NCBI RefSeq assembly: GCF_020026895.1
Contig: NZ_JAINZW010000007.1
Location: 56,433 to 120,432 of the forward strand
From: Novilysobacter selenitireducens
Lineage (GTDB): Bacteria; Pseudomonadota; Gammaproteobacteria; Xanthomonadales; Xanthomonadaceae
Length of the DNA: 64,000 bases
Direction of reading: 5' to 3'
The notes beneath the pieces were generated by a model, which saw only the letters and a list, made by a program, of their open reading frames with translations, ran no database searches and was not told the DNA's origin. Below, one piece after another: positions 9,467 through 18,585 of the stretch (its first letter is position 1; every line of letters begins with the position of its first letter). Made by a program: the position numbers and the translations under genes.

Positions 9467-10216
9467 ATGATCGATTCGGCCTGGTGGGTCGCGCTGCTGC
9501 TGTTGCTGGTGGCGGCGCTCTATTCTTCGGTGGGCCATGCCGGCGCCAGTGGCTACATCGCCGCCATGGCCCTGATGGGCCTGGCACCGGAGCAGATGCG
9601 CCCCACCGCGCTGGCGCTCAACCTGCTGGTGGGCGGCATCGGGCTGTTCCGGTTCTGGCGGGGTGGGCACGTGCGCTGGCGCAACGTCTTGCCGTTCGTG
9701 CTGGCGTCGGCGCCTGCCGCCTACCTCGCCGCGCGGGTGCAGTTGCCCCGCGAGAGCTATTCGATCCTGCTCGGGCTGATCCTGCTGGTGGCGGCGGCAG
9801 GCGTGTTCCGCAGTGCCGGCCATGCCCTCGACGATGACAGCCGCTCGATGGGGCGCCAGGTGCCGTGGGCGGCCGGGCTGCTGTCGGGTGCCGTCATCGG
9901 CGTCCTGTCGGGGCTGACCGGCACCGGCGGCGCCATCTTCCTGACCCCGCTGCTGCTTTTCATGCCCTGGATGCCGACCCGGCAGGCCAGCGGCACGTCG
10001 GTCGCGTTCGTGTGGATCAACTCACTCACTGCACTGGCCGGCCTGGTGCAGGTGACCGGCTCGCTCCCCGCGACACTGCCGCTGTGGCTGGGCGCGGTGG
10101 CGATCGGCGCGCTGCTGGGCACGCAGATGGGACTGCGATGGTTGCCGGTGACCGCGCTCCGGCGCGCGCTGGGGGTGGTGCTGGTGATCGCGGCGGCCAA
10201 GCTGCTGCTGGCCTGA
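9467..10216 (+). CDS. TauE/SafE-family sulfite exporter
   Basis: 249 residues, about eight membrane segments. Family motifs are SSVGHAGASGYIAAMALMGL near the N-terminus and SGLTGTGGAIFLTPLLLF in the repeat half. It is likely to export sulfite made by the upstream dioxygenase. It lies 45 bases downstream of the YeeE/YedE pair on the same strand and probably ends that operon. It is a second TauE paralogue within 3 kb of the TauE-DUF442 fusion. Confidence 0.88.
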   Translation: MIDSAWWVALLLLLVAALYSSVGHAGASGYIAAMALMGLAPEQMRPTALALNLLVGGIGLFRFWRGGHVRWRNVLPFVLASAPAAYLAARVQLPRESYSILLGLILLVAAAGVFRSAGHALDDDSRSMGRQVPWAAGLLSGAVIGVLSGLTGTGGAIFLTPLLLFMPWMPTRQASGTSVAFVWINSLTALAGLVQVTGSLPATLPLWLGAVAIGALLGTQMGLRWLPVTALRRALGVVLVIAAAKLLLA

Positions 10217-10507
10217 GCCGGACACCCGTCACGGTTTGCCGAAACAGCCGGCTGTTCAGCAAGCTGTCCCGCACATGCCTTCCGGCACTCAAGGCGCTCC
10301 GCCATTCGCCGATACCGTCCGTATGGCGCGGCGCTCCACGTTCCAGAACGGACGTGGCGCCGGTTTCGGCAGACGGTGGTTGAACGCCGCTGGGGGCGAG
10401 GTCCACGTTGCACACGATTTCGCAAGGCATGCACGGCAAAGCTGCCCGAATGGGCGCTCGCCATGTATGCCACGCTTGCCCGGTCTCCGGGCCACAGGGA
10501 ACACGGC
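10217..10507. other. Non-coding gap with several inverted repeats upstream of the HD-GYP gene
   Basis: No gene is supported in these 291 bases. They hold a perfect 14-base palindrome AACAGCCGGCTGTT (10243-10256), an inverted pair GCCGAAAC/GTTTCGGC (10238-10245 and 10363-10370) and another pair CGTCCGT/ACGGACG (10316-10322 and 10348-10354). The transcript could fold strongly. No T-tract terminator and no known riboswitch class was recognised. Confidence 0.5.
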
Positions 10508-11740
10508 ATGGGACTTGAGGAACGCGAAATCGGGATCGACCAGGTGGCGGCCGGCATGTACGTGTGCCGGCTGGACCGCCCGTGGACCGAAACGCCGTTC
10601 CTGATGCAGGGCTTCCTGGTGGAGTCCGACAATGACGTCGCGCTGCTGCGCCAGTACTGCCGGTCGGTGTGGATCGATGTCGAGCGCGGACTCGAGCCGC
10701 GCGATGCGCCGCTCAGGACGCTCGAGCGCCGCCCCGCCGCACCGCGCGTGGACGACGACCAGCTGGGGCGGACGCGGTACACCGACTCGCGGGACTTCGA
10801 CGAGGAACTGCCGGACGCGCTCAAGGCCCATCGGGCGAGCAGCATCCTGGCACAGCGGATCATCGACGACGTCCGCGCCGGCCATAAGCTGGCGGGCAAG
10901 CTGGTCGAGGATGCGGTCTCGCCGGTCGTGCTCAGCGTGCTGCGCAATGCCGATACGTTGTTCTGGGTCAACGCACTGCAAAAGCACGACGGCTACGCCT
11001 ACAGCCATGCGATCAACTGCAGTGCGCTCGCGGCTGCGTTCGGCCGCCACCTCGGGCTGCCGCAGGAGCTGTTGATGGACGTAGCCGCCGGCGGCCTGCT
11101 GATGGACATCGGCATCACCCGGCTGGAACCTGGCCTGCTGGCCAAGCCGGGGCCCCTGGACGCGACCTCTGCGACGGCAATGCGCCGGCACGTCGTGCTG
11201 GGCATGGAAACCATCGACGAGGGGACGGGCATCACTGCTGCGGTCCGCGAGATGGTGCGCTGCCACCACGAGCGGCACGACGGCTCGGGGTACCCCGACC
11301 GGCTCCGCGGCGCGTCCATTCCCCTGTTGGGTCGAATCGGCGGCATCGTCGATACGTTCGACGCACTCACCAGCGACCGCCCCCACGCACGCGCCATTGC
11401 ACGCCACGAGGCGTTGCAGGTGATCTACCGCGAGCGCGACCGCCTGTTCCAGCGGGAACTAGTGGAACAGTTCATCGGCTGCCTCGGCGTGTACCCCACC
11501 GGCTCGCTGGTGGAGCTGAGCACCGGTGAGGTGGGCGTGGTGATGACCCAGAACCCGATGCGGCGCCTGTTGCCGAGGGTGATGCTGCTGACCGGTGCAG
11601 ACAAGACGCTTCGCGAGAGCTTCGAGCCCCTGGACCTGATGTTGCGCGCAGAGCGCCAGCCGGAGCTGCCGCGTGTGGACGTGGTCCGGCCGCTGGAACG
11701 CGGCGCTTACGGGCTGGACCCGGCGGACCTGTTCCTGTGA
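10508..11740 (+). CDS. DUF3391-type N-terminus with degenerate HD-GYP domain
   Basis: 410 residues. The N-terminal part (about 5-110) resembles DUF3391, which commonly precedes HD-GYP domains; the C-terminal part is HD-GYP, a cyclic-di-GMP phosphodiesterase family. The GYP motif HHERHDGSGYP (253-263) and His167, His228 and Asp282 are kept, but the HDxGK metal motif reads LLMDIGI: Met199 replaces the His and Thr the Lys. Catalysis is therefore doubtful and a regulatory or binding role is possible. The start at 10508 begins the recognised domain. It is coupled to the next gene (GTGA overlap). Confidence 0.85.
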   Translation: MGLEEREIGIDQVAAGMYVCRLDRPWTETPFLMQGFLVESDNDVALLRQYCRSVWIDVERGLEPRDAPLRTLERRPAAPRVDDDQLGRTRYTDSRDFDEELPDALKAHRASSILAQRIIDDVRAGHKLAGKLVEDAVSPVVLSVLRNADTLFWVNALQKHDGYAYSHAINCSALAAAFGRHLGLPQELLMDVAAGGLLMDIGITRLEPGLLAKPGPLDATSATAMRRHVVLGMETIDEGTGITAAVREMVRCHHERHDGSGYPDRLRGASIPLLGRIGGIVDTFDALTSDRPHARAIARHEALQVIYRERDRLFQRELVEQFIGCLGVYPTGSLVELSTGEVGVVMTQNPMRRLLPRVMLLTGADKTLRESFEPLDLMLRAERQPELPRVDVVRPLERGAYGLDPADLFL

Positions 11741-12996
11741 CCCGTACCGAGCTGGTGGCGCTACTGGCACGCCAGCTCGAGGCATGGCGCGAGGGCGATG
11801 GCGTGCTGGGCGTGATGCTGGTGCGGCTGCAGCGGGTGCGCGAGTTCGGGCTGTTCTACGGCTTCGGCGCCGGTGACGCGCTGGGAGCGGCGGCCTTGGC
11901 GCGCATCGGAAGCGTGCTGCGCCCGCAGGACACCGTGACGCAGTTGGGTCTCTACGAATATGTGGTGATGCTTCCGGGGCTGCGTGGCCACAACCACGCC
12001 GCATTGGCCGGCGCACGCGTGGTGCGCGCGTTCGACGAACCGCTGCCAGTGGGCGACCGCGCGGCACCGGTGTCGGTCAAGGTCGGCATCAGCGTGCACC
12101 CCGACCATGGCCGCGAAGCCGAGCAACTGCTCCACAATGCCGAGACCGCCTACGGCGCCTCGTTGCGCGACAGCGAAGACAGCGCACTCTATGACGCCGC
12201 CGGGACCCCGCCGCTCATCCCGTACGACGCCTTGCACCAGGCCATCCTCGGCAACCGCTTGCAGGTCCACCTGCAGCCGTTGCTGGACCTGCGCACGCGC
12301 AGGATCATCGCGGCCGAATCGCTTGCGCGATGGACCGATGAGCGCCTGGGTCCGGTCGCGCCCGACCGCTTCATCATCCTGGCCGAGGAAACCGGCCTGA
12401 TTTCGCCGCTGACACGCTGGAGCATCAACGCAACCCTGCGCCATGCCGCCCGCGCCCGTGCGGTCGACCCCAACCTTTGCTTCTCGATCAACCTGTCGCC
12501 GCGCGTGTTCGGCGAACGCGACCTGGTTGCCCAGATCACGTCGGCGTTGGGCATCTGGAACGTACCTGCCTCGGCGATCACCCTGGAAGTGACCGAGAGC
12601 GCGCTGATGGAAGACCCCAAGCTGAGCCTGCGCCGGCTCGAGGACCTGCGCATGGAGGGGCTGGGCATCTCCATCGACGACTTCGGCGCGGGCTATTCGT
12701 CGCTGGCCTACCTTAAGTACTTCCCGGCCACCGAGCTGAAGATCGACCGCAGCTTCATCAGCGACCTGCGCGACGACCGGCGGTCGATCCAACTGGTGCG
12801 TTCGATCATCGACCTGGGCCACCACCTCAAGATGCGCGTGGTCGCCGAGGGCGTGGAGGATGCCGAGTCGCTGGGCATGCTGGCCGAGATGGGCTGCGAT
12901 TGCGCGCAGGGCTATTACATCCAGCGGCCGGAGCCTGCGGACGTATTCATCGACTCGCTGGCGCCCGCGCCCAACCAGACCTCACCGCTGCACTGA
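11737..12996 (+). CDS. Degenerate GGDEF / EAL-domain protein, probable c-di-GMP phosphodiesterase
   Basis: 419 residues, no membrane segment. The N-terminal GGDEF-like domain (about 1-155) has GLYEY (71-75) in place of GGDEF, so cyclase activity is not expected. The EAL domain (about 165-415) keeps Glu194 (AESLARW), the INLSP segment, EVTES, IDDFGAGYSSLAYLK, LKIDRSFI and VAEGVED, consistent with an active phosphodiesterase. The GTG start overlaps the HD-GYP stop, so the two proteins should be made together. Confidence 0.9.
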   Translation: MTRTELVALLARQLEAWREGDGVLGVMLVRLQRVREFGLFYGFGAGDALGAAALARIGSVLRPQDTVTQLGLYEYVVMLPGLRGHNHAALAGARVVRAFDEPLPVGDRAAPVSVKVGISVHPDHGREAEQLLHNAETAYGASLRDSEDSALYDAAGTPPLIPYDALHQAILGNRLQVHLQPLLDLRTRRIIAAESLARWTDERLGPVAPDRFIILAEETGLISPLTRWSINATLRHAARARAVDPNLCFSINLSPRVFGERDLVAQITSALGIWNVPASAITLEVTESALMEDPKLSLRRLEDLRMEGLGISIDDFGAGYSSLAYLKYFPATELKIDRSFISDLRDDRRSIQLVRSIIDLGHHLKMRVVAEGVEDAESLGMLAEMGCDCAQGYYIQRPEPADVFIDSLAPAPNQTSPLH

Positions 12997-13041
12997 GCTT
13001 CGGCGCCTGCGGGATCACGGCGACGGCGCTAGGGTGTCGCC

Positions 13042-15003
13042 ATGAGCGCACATGCCCCCCGCCCCGAACCCGTCCGAGTCGAGTCGCTGGACACCGCCGT
13101 CGCCTGGCTGCTCGACCGTCTGCCCCCGACCCTGCACGTGGGCGCGCCCCTGGGGCTGGGCAAGCCGCACCGGCTGCTCAACGCGCTTTACGCCCGGATC
13201 GAGGGCGACCCGGCGCGGCCACTGCACCTGTACACCGCCCTGTCGCTGGACCCGCCGAGGCCGGGTGCCGGGCTGGAGGGCCGGTTCCTCGGGCCGTTCG
13301 TGCAGCGCCACTTCGGCGACGATTTCCCGCGTCTGGCCTATGTGGATGCAATGCGCCGCAACGCGCTTCCCGCCCACGTGCGCGTGGAAGAGTTTTACCT
13401 GCAGTCGGGCGCGATGCTCGCCTCGTCACAGGCGCAGCGGTACTACGCCAGCCTCAATTACACGCACGTGGCGCGCGCGCTCGCGGACCGCGGTGTCGGC
13501 GCGATCGTGCAAAAGGTGGCGACGTCGCCCGATGGCGCGAGGTTGTCGCTGTCCTCCAACACCGACCTGACCCAGGACACGGTCGATGCGGTGCTGGCGC
13601 GCGGCATGGACCGCCCGCTGCTGGTTGCGGAGGTCGACCCGCACCTGCCCTGGCTGGGTGGCAGCGCCGCCGTCGATGCGTCCTGGTTCGACCTTGTGGT
13701 GACGCCACCTGCGCCGCATCCGGGCCTGTTCGCCCTGCCCCGGCAGCCCGTGGCGGCGGTCGACTACGCGATCGGCTTCCACGCCAGCACGCGCGTGCCC
13801 GATGGCGGCACGCTGCAGATCGGCATCGGCGCGCTGGCCGATGCGTTGTGCCATGCGCTGGCCCTGCGCCACACCGACAACCCCGCCTACCGCCGGGTAC
13901 TTCGTGCGTTGCACTCGCCACGTGCGGACGATCCTTCGCTCGGGCCGTTCGACACCGGCCTGTACGGCTGCAGCGAGATGATCAACGAAGGCTTCAAGCG
14001 GCTGGTGGAGGCCGGCGTCATCCGTCGCCGCGTGGTGGACGACCTGCCATTGATGCGGCGACTCGACGAGGGCACCGCAACGGCGGACGACCTGCGCCGG
14101 CTGGAGAACGAAGGCGAATTCCTGCACGGCGCGTTCTACCTGGGCTCGCACGACTTCTACGACTGGCTGCGCGCACTGCCCGACGACACCCGCCGCGGCA
14201 TCGGCATGCGCCGCATCAGCGAGGTCAACGAGCTCTACGGCGGCAACGAAACGCTCGAGCGGCTGCAGCGCCGCGACGCCCGCTTCTTCAACAGCTGCAT
14301 GATGGCCACTGCGCTGGGCGCGGCGGTCTCGGATGCGCTGGACGACGGCCGCGTGGTCTCGGGCGTGGGCGGCCAGTACAACTTCGTGGCGATGGCGCAC
14401 GCGCTACCGGACGCGCGCAGCGCGCTCATGCTGCGGGCCACACGCGATGGCGGCAGTGGCGCCGGGTCCAACATCCGCTGGAGCTACGGCCACACCACCA
14501 TCCCCCGCCACCTGCGCGACCTGTACATCACCGAGTACGGCGTGGCCGACCTGCGCGGCCGCAGCGACGAGGACTGCGTGATCGCGATGGCCGCCATCAC
14601 CGACGCGCGCTTCCAGCGCGGGCTGCTGGAGGATGCTCGCCGCAACGGCAAGCTGGCGCACGGCTTCGCACCTCCACCGGACTGGTCGCGCAACACGCCC
14701 GCGGCGCTTGACGATGCCCTCGCCCCGCTGCGTCGTGACGGCACCCTGCCCGACTACCCGCTGGGCAGCGACTTCACCGATGTCGAGCAGCAGCTGGTGC
14801 GGGCGCTGTCGTGGTTGAAGGCACGCACCGCCACGCGCCGCGGATTGATCGCAACCTTGCTGCACGCCCTCGCCACTGGCCACGGGGGTGACCCGGATGC
14901 CCTCGAGCGAATGGCGTTGACCTCACCCGAAGGCATCAAGTCCCGGATCGAGGCCCGCCTGCTTGCGCTTGCCTTGGATTCCACGCGCGTGGATCACCAA
15001 TAG
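13042..15003 (+). CDS. Acetyl-CoA hydrolase/transferase family protein
   Basis: 653 residues. It matches the acyl-CoA hydrolase/CoA-transferase fold in two halves. The C-terminal half carries EVNELYGGNETLERL and SGVGGQYNFVAMAHALPDAR, typical of the acetyl-CoA hydrolase/transferase C-terminal domain, and ITEYGVADLRGRSDEDCV. The N-terminal half contains GAPLGLGKPHRLLNALY. The likely chemistry is CoA transfer or hydrolysis on acetyl- or succinyl-CoA, but the substrate cannot be read from sequence. It starts 45 bases after the EAL gene and may belong to that transcript. A bidirectional terminator follows. Confidence 0.85.
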   Translation: MSAHAPRPEPVRVESLDTAVAWLLDRLPPTLHVGAPLGLGKPHRLLNALYARIEGDPARPLHLYTALSLDPPRPGAGLEGRFLGPFVQRHFGDDFPRLAYVDAMRRNALPAHVRVEEFYLQSGAMLASSQAQRYYASLNYTHVARALADRGVGAIVQKVATSPDGARLSLSSNTDLTQDTVDAVLARGMDRPLLVAEVDPHLPWLGGSAAVDASWFDLVVTPPAPHPGLFALPRQPVAAVDYAIGFHASTRVPDGGTLQIGIGALADALCHALALRHTDNPAYRRVLRALHSPRADDPSLGPFDTGLYGCSEMINEGFKRLVEAGVIRRRVVDDLPLMRRLDEGTATADDLRRLENEGEFLHGAFYLGSHDFYDWLRALPDDTRRGIGMRRISEVNELYGGNETLERLQRRDARFFNSCMMATALGAAVSDALDDGRVVSGVGGQYNFVAMAHALPDARSALMLRATRDGGSGAGSNIRWSYGHTTIPRHLRDLYITEYGVADLRGRSDEDCVIAMAAITDARFQRGLLEDARRNGKLAHGFAPPPDWSRNTPAALDDALAPLRRDGTLPDYPLGSDFTDVEQQLVRALSWLKARTATRRGLIATLLHALATGHGGDPDALERMALTSPEGIKSRIEARLLALALDSTRVDHQ

Positions 15004-15032
15004 AAAAAGGCGGCCCCAGGGCCGCCTTTTTC
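15004..15032. terminator. Bidirectional terminator between acetyl-CoA hydrolase gene and tkt
   Basis: Stem GGCGGCCC (15009-15016), 2-base loop, GGGCCGCC (15019-15026), flanked by five A on the left and a run of T on the right. It sits between two convergent stop codons. Confidence 0.9.
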
Positions 15033-15052
15033 CTGTCCGTGGACATTCCAGC

Positions 15053-17044
15053 TCAGTCGAGTGCGCGTACGGCCTCCACGACCTTCTCCACGGTGAAGCC
15101 GAAGTGCGGGAACAGGACTTCGGCCGGGGCACTGGCGCCGAAGCGGTCGATGCCGATCACGTCGCCGTCGAGGCCGACGTACTTGCGCCAGAAGTCCGAC
15201 ACGCCGGCTTCGATCGCGACCCGGCGACGCACGTCGCGAGGCAGCACCGATTCGCGATACGCCGCGTCCTGGCGGTCGAACACGTCGGTCGACGGCATGG
15301 ACACGACACGTACGCCGTCGCCCAGCTGCGCGGCGGCCTGCATGGCCAGCCCGACTTCCGAGCCGGTGGCGATCAGGATGGCTTCCGGAGTGCCGACCGA
15401 ATCCTTCAGCACGTAACCGCCGCGCGCGATTGCCTCCACCTGCGCGGCATCGCGCGCCTGGTGCGGCAGCGTCTGGCGCGAGAACACCAGGCACGACGGG
15501 CCGTCGTTGCGCTCGATCGCGGCCTTCCACGCCACCGCCGACTCCACCGCGTCGCAGGGACGCCAGAGGTCGTTGTGCGGGATGTAGCGCAAGGAAGCCA
15601 TGTGCTCGATCGGCTGGTGCGTCGGGCCGTCCTCGCCCAGGCCGATGGAGTCGTGGGTGTAGACGTGGATGGCGTGCGCGCCCATCAGCGCGCTCATGCG
15701 CACGGCGTTGCGGGCGTAGTCGGAGAACACCAGGAACGTGGCGTCGTACGGGATGAAACCGCCATGCAGGTTCAGGCCATTGCTGATCGCGGTCATCGCG
15801 AACTCGCGCACGCCGTAATAGATGTAATTGGCGTCCGCGTCGGTGGTCGCCACCGACTTGCTGCCGCTCCACAGCGTCAGGTTGGAATGCGCCAGGTCGG
15901 CCGAGCCGCCGACGAGCTCGGGCAGCCGCGGCGCGAAGGCTTCGATCGCCATCTGCGAGGCCTTGCGCGAGGCGACCGACGGGCCCTCGGACTGCAGCTT
16001 GGCGATGTAGCCGTCGGCAGCGTCGGCGAAGTCCGCCGGCAGCTCGCCACGCAGACGGCGGGCCAGTTCATCGGCGAGCGCCGGGTGCTCGGCGGCGTAG
16101 CGCGACTGCAGGTCGTTCCACTTCGACTCCCGTGCGCGACCGGCGTCGGTCGCGTTCCAGCCGTCGTACACCGGCTGCGGCACTTCGAAATCGCCGTGGC
16201 TCCACTTCAGCGCATCGCGCGTGGCGACCAGCTCGTCCTTGCCCAGCGGCGAGCCATGACTGGACTCCTTGCCGGCCTTGGCGGGGGAGCCGTAGCCGAT
16301 CGTCGTACGGCAGCAGATCAGCGTCGGCCGGTCGTCCTTCGACAGTGCGGTATCGATGGCGGTCTTGATCTCGCGCGGGTCGTGGCCGTCGACATTGCGG
16401 ATCACGCGCCAGCCGTAGGCCTCGAAGCGCGCCGGCGTGTCGTCGGTGAACCAGCCGTCGGTATTGCCGTCGATGGAGATGTGGTTGTCGTCCCAGAACG
16501 CGACCAGCTTGCCCAGGCCCCAGGTGCCGGCCAGCGAGGCCGCCTCGTGGCTGATGCCTTCCATCAGGCAACCGTCGCCCATGAACACCCAGGTGCGGTG
16601 GTCGACCACGTCGAAGCCGGGGCGGTTGAAGCGCTGCGCCAGCAGTTTTTCGGCCAGCGCCATGCCCACGGCGTTGGCGAAGCCCTGTCCCAGCGGCCCG
16701 GTCGTGGTTTCCACGCCCGGGGTCATGAAGTTCTCCGGGTGTCCCGGGGTCTTGGAATCGAGCTGGCGGAAATTGCGCAGGTCGTCGACGGAGACGTCGT
16801 ATCCGGCCAGGTGCAGCAGCGCGTACTGCAGCATCGAACCGTGGCCGTTGGACAGGATGAACCGGTCGCGGTTCGCCCACGACGGGTTGGCCGGGTTGTG
16901 GCTGAGGTAGTCGTTCCAGAGCACCTCGGCGATGTCGGCCATGCCCATCGGCATGCCCGGGTGGCCCGAGTTGGCGGCCTGCACGGCGTCGGCGGCGAGG
17001 AAACGGATGGCGTTGGCGAGGTCGCGACGGGTCGGCTGGGTCAT
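15053..17044 (-). CDS. tkt: Transketolase
   Basis: 663 residues, thiamine-diphosphate enzyme of the pentose phosphate pathway. The TPP-binding motif [18 protein letters not shown] is present, along with the N-terminal [19 protein letters not shown] and the C-terminal transketolase domain with [15 protein letters not shown]. The start at 17044 (MTQPTRR) gives the family N-terminus; the upstream 23 codons of open frame are not needed. It is probably a single-gene unit using the shared terminator at 15004-15032. Confidence 0.95.
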   Translation of the reverse strand: MTQPTRRDLANAIRFLAADAVQAANSGHPGMPMGMADIAEVLWNDYLSHNPANPSWANRDRFILSNGHGSMLQYALLHLAGYDVSVDDLRNFRQLDSKTPGHPENFMTPGVETTTGPLGQGFANAVGMALAEKLLAQRFNRPGFDVVDHRTWVFMGDGCLMEGISHEAASLAGTWGLGKLVAFWDDNHISIDGNTDGWFTDDTPARFEAYGWRVIRNVDGHDPREIKTAIDTALSKDDRPTLICCRTTIGYGSPAKAGKESSHGSPLGKDELVATRDALKWSHGDFEVPQPVYDGWNATDAGRARESKWNDLQSRYAAEHPALADELARRLRGELPADFADAADGYIAKLQSEGPSVASRKASQMAIEAFAPRLPELVGGSADLAHSNLTLWSGSKSVATTDADANYIYYGVREFAMTAISNGLNLHGGFIPYDATFLVFSDYARNAVRMSALMGAHAIHVYTHDSIGLGEDGPTHQPIEHMASLRYIPHNDLWRPCDAVESAVAWKAAIERNDGPSCLVFSRQTLPHQARDAAQVEAIARGGYVLKDSVGTPEAILIATGSEVGLAMQAAAQLGDGVRVVSMPSTDVFDRQDAAYRESVLPRDVRRRVAIEAGVSDFWRKYVGLDGDVIGIDRFGASAPAEVLFPHFGFTVEKVVEAVRALD

Positions 17045-17174
17045 GGGCTCGGTCGGGCTGGTGGTGGGGTGCGTGCTGGCGCCGCCCCGCGGGGGAGGGA
17101 CAACGGGCGCCATTGTCCCATCCGCGCGGAGCCCTGTCCCGCCGCGGCAGGCCTGCCCGGTGCCCCGGATAGCG

Positions 17175-17200
17175 AAAAGCCCGCCGAAGCGGGCTTTCCG
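17175..17200 (-). terminator. Terminator of the dicarboxylate symporter gene
   Basis: Stem AAAGCCCGC, loop CGAA, GCGGGCTTT, followed on the minus strand by a short T run (TTTTCGC). It lies directly after the symporter stop codon. Confidence 0.75.
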
Positions 17201-17203
17201 GGG

Positions 17204-18523
17204 TCAGTCGGCCAATCGTTCGGCCGGTACGTCGGACTCGCCCTTGGACACCAGTGCGGCGATTCCCAGGTCGCCGGTCACGTTGACCGTGGTCCGGCAC
17301 ATGTCCAGGAAGTGGTTGACGCCTAGGATCAGGCCGATACCCTCGGCCGGCACCCCGACCATCGTGCAGATCAGCGCCACCACCGGCAGCGAGCCCGCCG
17401 GCACGCCGGCGGTGCCGATACCGCCCAGGATGCAGACCAGCATCACCAGGATCTGCTGGCCGATGCCCAGCTCCACGCCGAAGAACTGCGCGAGGAAGAT
17501 CACGGTGACGCCCTCGAACAGCGCGGTGCCGTTCTGGTTGGCGGTCGCGCCGATGGTCAGCACGAAGCGAGACACGCGGCGCGGCAGGCCGAGCTGCTCG
17601 TCGGCCACGCGCAGCGCGGTCGGCAGGGTGGCGTTGCTGGAGGCGGTCGAGAACGCCATCAGCATGGCCTCCTGCACCCCGCGGAAGAAGCGCGCCGGCG
17701 AATAGCCGCCCAGCAGCTTCAGTGCCAGCGAATACACCACCACCATGTGGATCAGCAGTGCCGCCACCACCACCAGCACGTAGGCGCCAAGGCGGAACAG
17801 CAGGTCCCAGCCGAACACCACCGCCAGGTTGAACATGAAGCAGAACACGGCGTACGGGGCGAGGCGGATGACCAGGCCGATCAGCGTCATCGAGACCTCG
17901 AACAGCCCCTCGATGCCGCGCTTGAGCACGTCGACGGCCGGCGAGCGCGTCATCACCAGGCCAACGCCGAACATCAGCGCGAAGAACATCAGCGCGAGGA
18001 TGCTGGAGTTGCTGGAGGCCGCGCCGACGACGTTCTCCGGCACGATCGACAGCAGAAGGTCGAGTCCGGTTGCCTGCGATTCGCCGTCGCGGACGATCGC
18101 CTGCGCGCGGTCGGCGCCTTCGGCGAGCAGTTGCTGCGCCAGGACGGGGTCGACGCCGTCACCGGGGCGGAACAGGTTGACCAGCACCAGGCCCAGCAGC
18201 ACGGCGATCGACGACAGTCCGACGGTGTAGGCGAGCGTCCGCCAGCCGATGCGCCCCAGCGAGCCGACATCGCCCATCTCCGACACGCCCACCACCAGCG
18301 CCGAGAACAGCAGCGGCACGATGAGCATGAAGATCAGCGTGAGGAACAGCCGGCCGAATGGCTGGGTCACCCACTCGATCAGGGTCTGCACCCAGGGCAC
18401 GTCCGCGCCGACGATGTAATGCACCAGCAGGCCGAGCACCAGGCCGGCGACGAAGCCGATCGCGATCTTCCAGTGCAATGGCATGCGGGGCTTGGGCGCG
18501 TGGTCGGTACTGGTGTCGGCCAT
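17204..18523 (-). CDS. Dicarboxylate/amino acid:cation symporter (DAACS family)
   Basis: 439 residues, multi-spanning inner-membrane protein. The serine-rich and transport motifs of the glutamate/dicarboxylate family are present: AFSTASSNATLPTALRVADE, TIGATANQNGTALFEGV, GTAGVPAGSLPVV and MCRTTVNVTGDLG. It should couple sodium or proton entry to uptake of glutamate, aspartate or C4-dicarboxylates; which one cannot be decided here. The start at 18523 precedes a short hydrophilic N-terminus. It is separated from batD by 62 bases on the same strand and has its own terminator. Confidence 0.9.
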   Translation of the reverse strand: MADTSTDHAPKPRMPLHWKIAIGFVAGLVLGLLVHYIVGADVPWVQTLIEWVTQPFGRLFLTLIFMLIVPLLFSALVVGVSEMGDVGSLGRIGWRTLAYTVGLSSIAVLLGLVLVNLFRPGDGVDPVLAQQLLAEGADRAQAIVRDGESQATGLDLLLSIVPENVVGAASSNSSILALMFFALMFGVGLVMTRSPAVDVLKRGIEGLFEVSMTLIGLVIRLAPYAVFCFMFNLAVVFGWDLLFRLGAYVLVVVAALLIHMVVVYSLALKLLGGYSPARFFRGVQEAMLMAFSTASSNATLPTALRVADEQLGLPRRVSRFVLTIGATANQNGTALFEGVTVIFLAQFFGVELGIGQQILVMLVCILGGIGTAGVPAGSLPVVALICTMVGVPAEGIGLILGVNHFLDMCRTTVNVTGDLGIAALVSKGESDVPAERLAD

Positions 18524-18585
18524 TGAATCGTTCCCCACAAAAGATCGCGCGAGCTTAACAAACCGTCGGACGTCACCCGCCGCGG

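Noticed and set aside
10217..10507. Cyclic-di-GMP riboswitch (GEMM) upstream of the HD-GYP gene
   Set aside because: The inverted repeats do not match the GEMM core as I know it; no conserved tetraloop-receptor pattern was seen.
14963..17326. 787-codon plus-strand open frame opposite tkt
   Set aside because: Transketolase on the minus strand is complete and unmistakable; the opposite frame has no motif.
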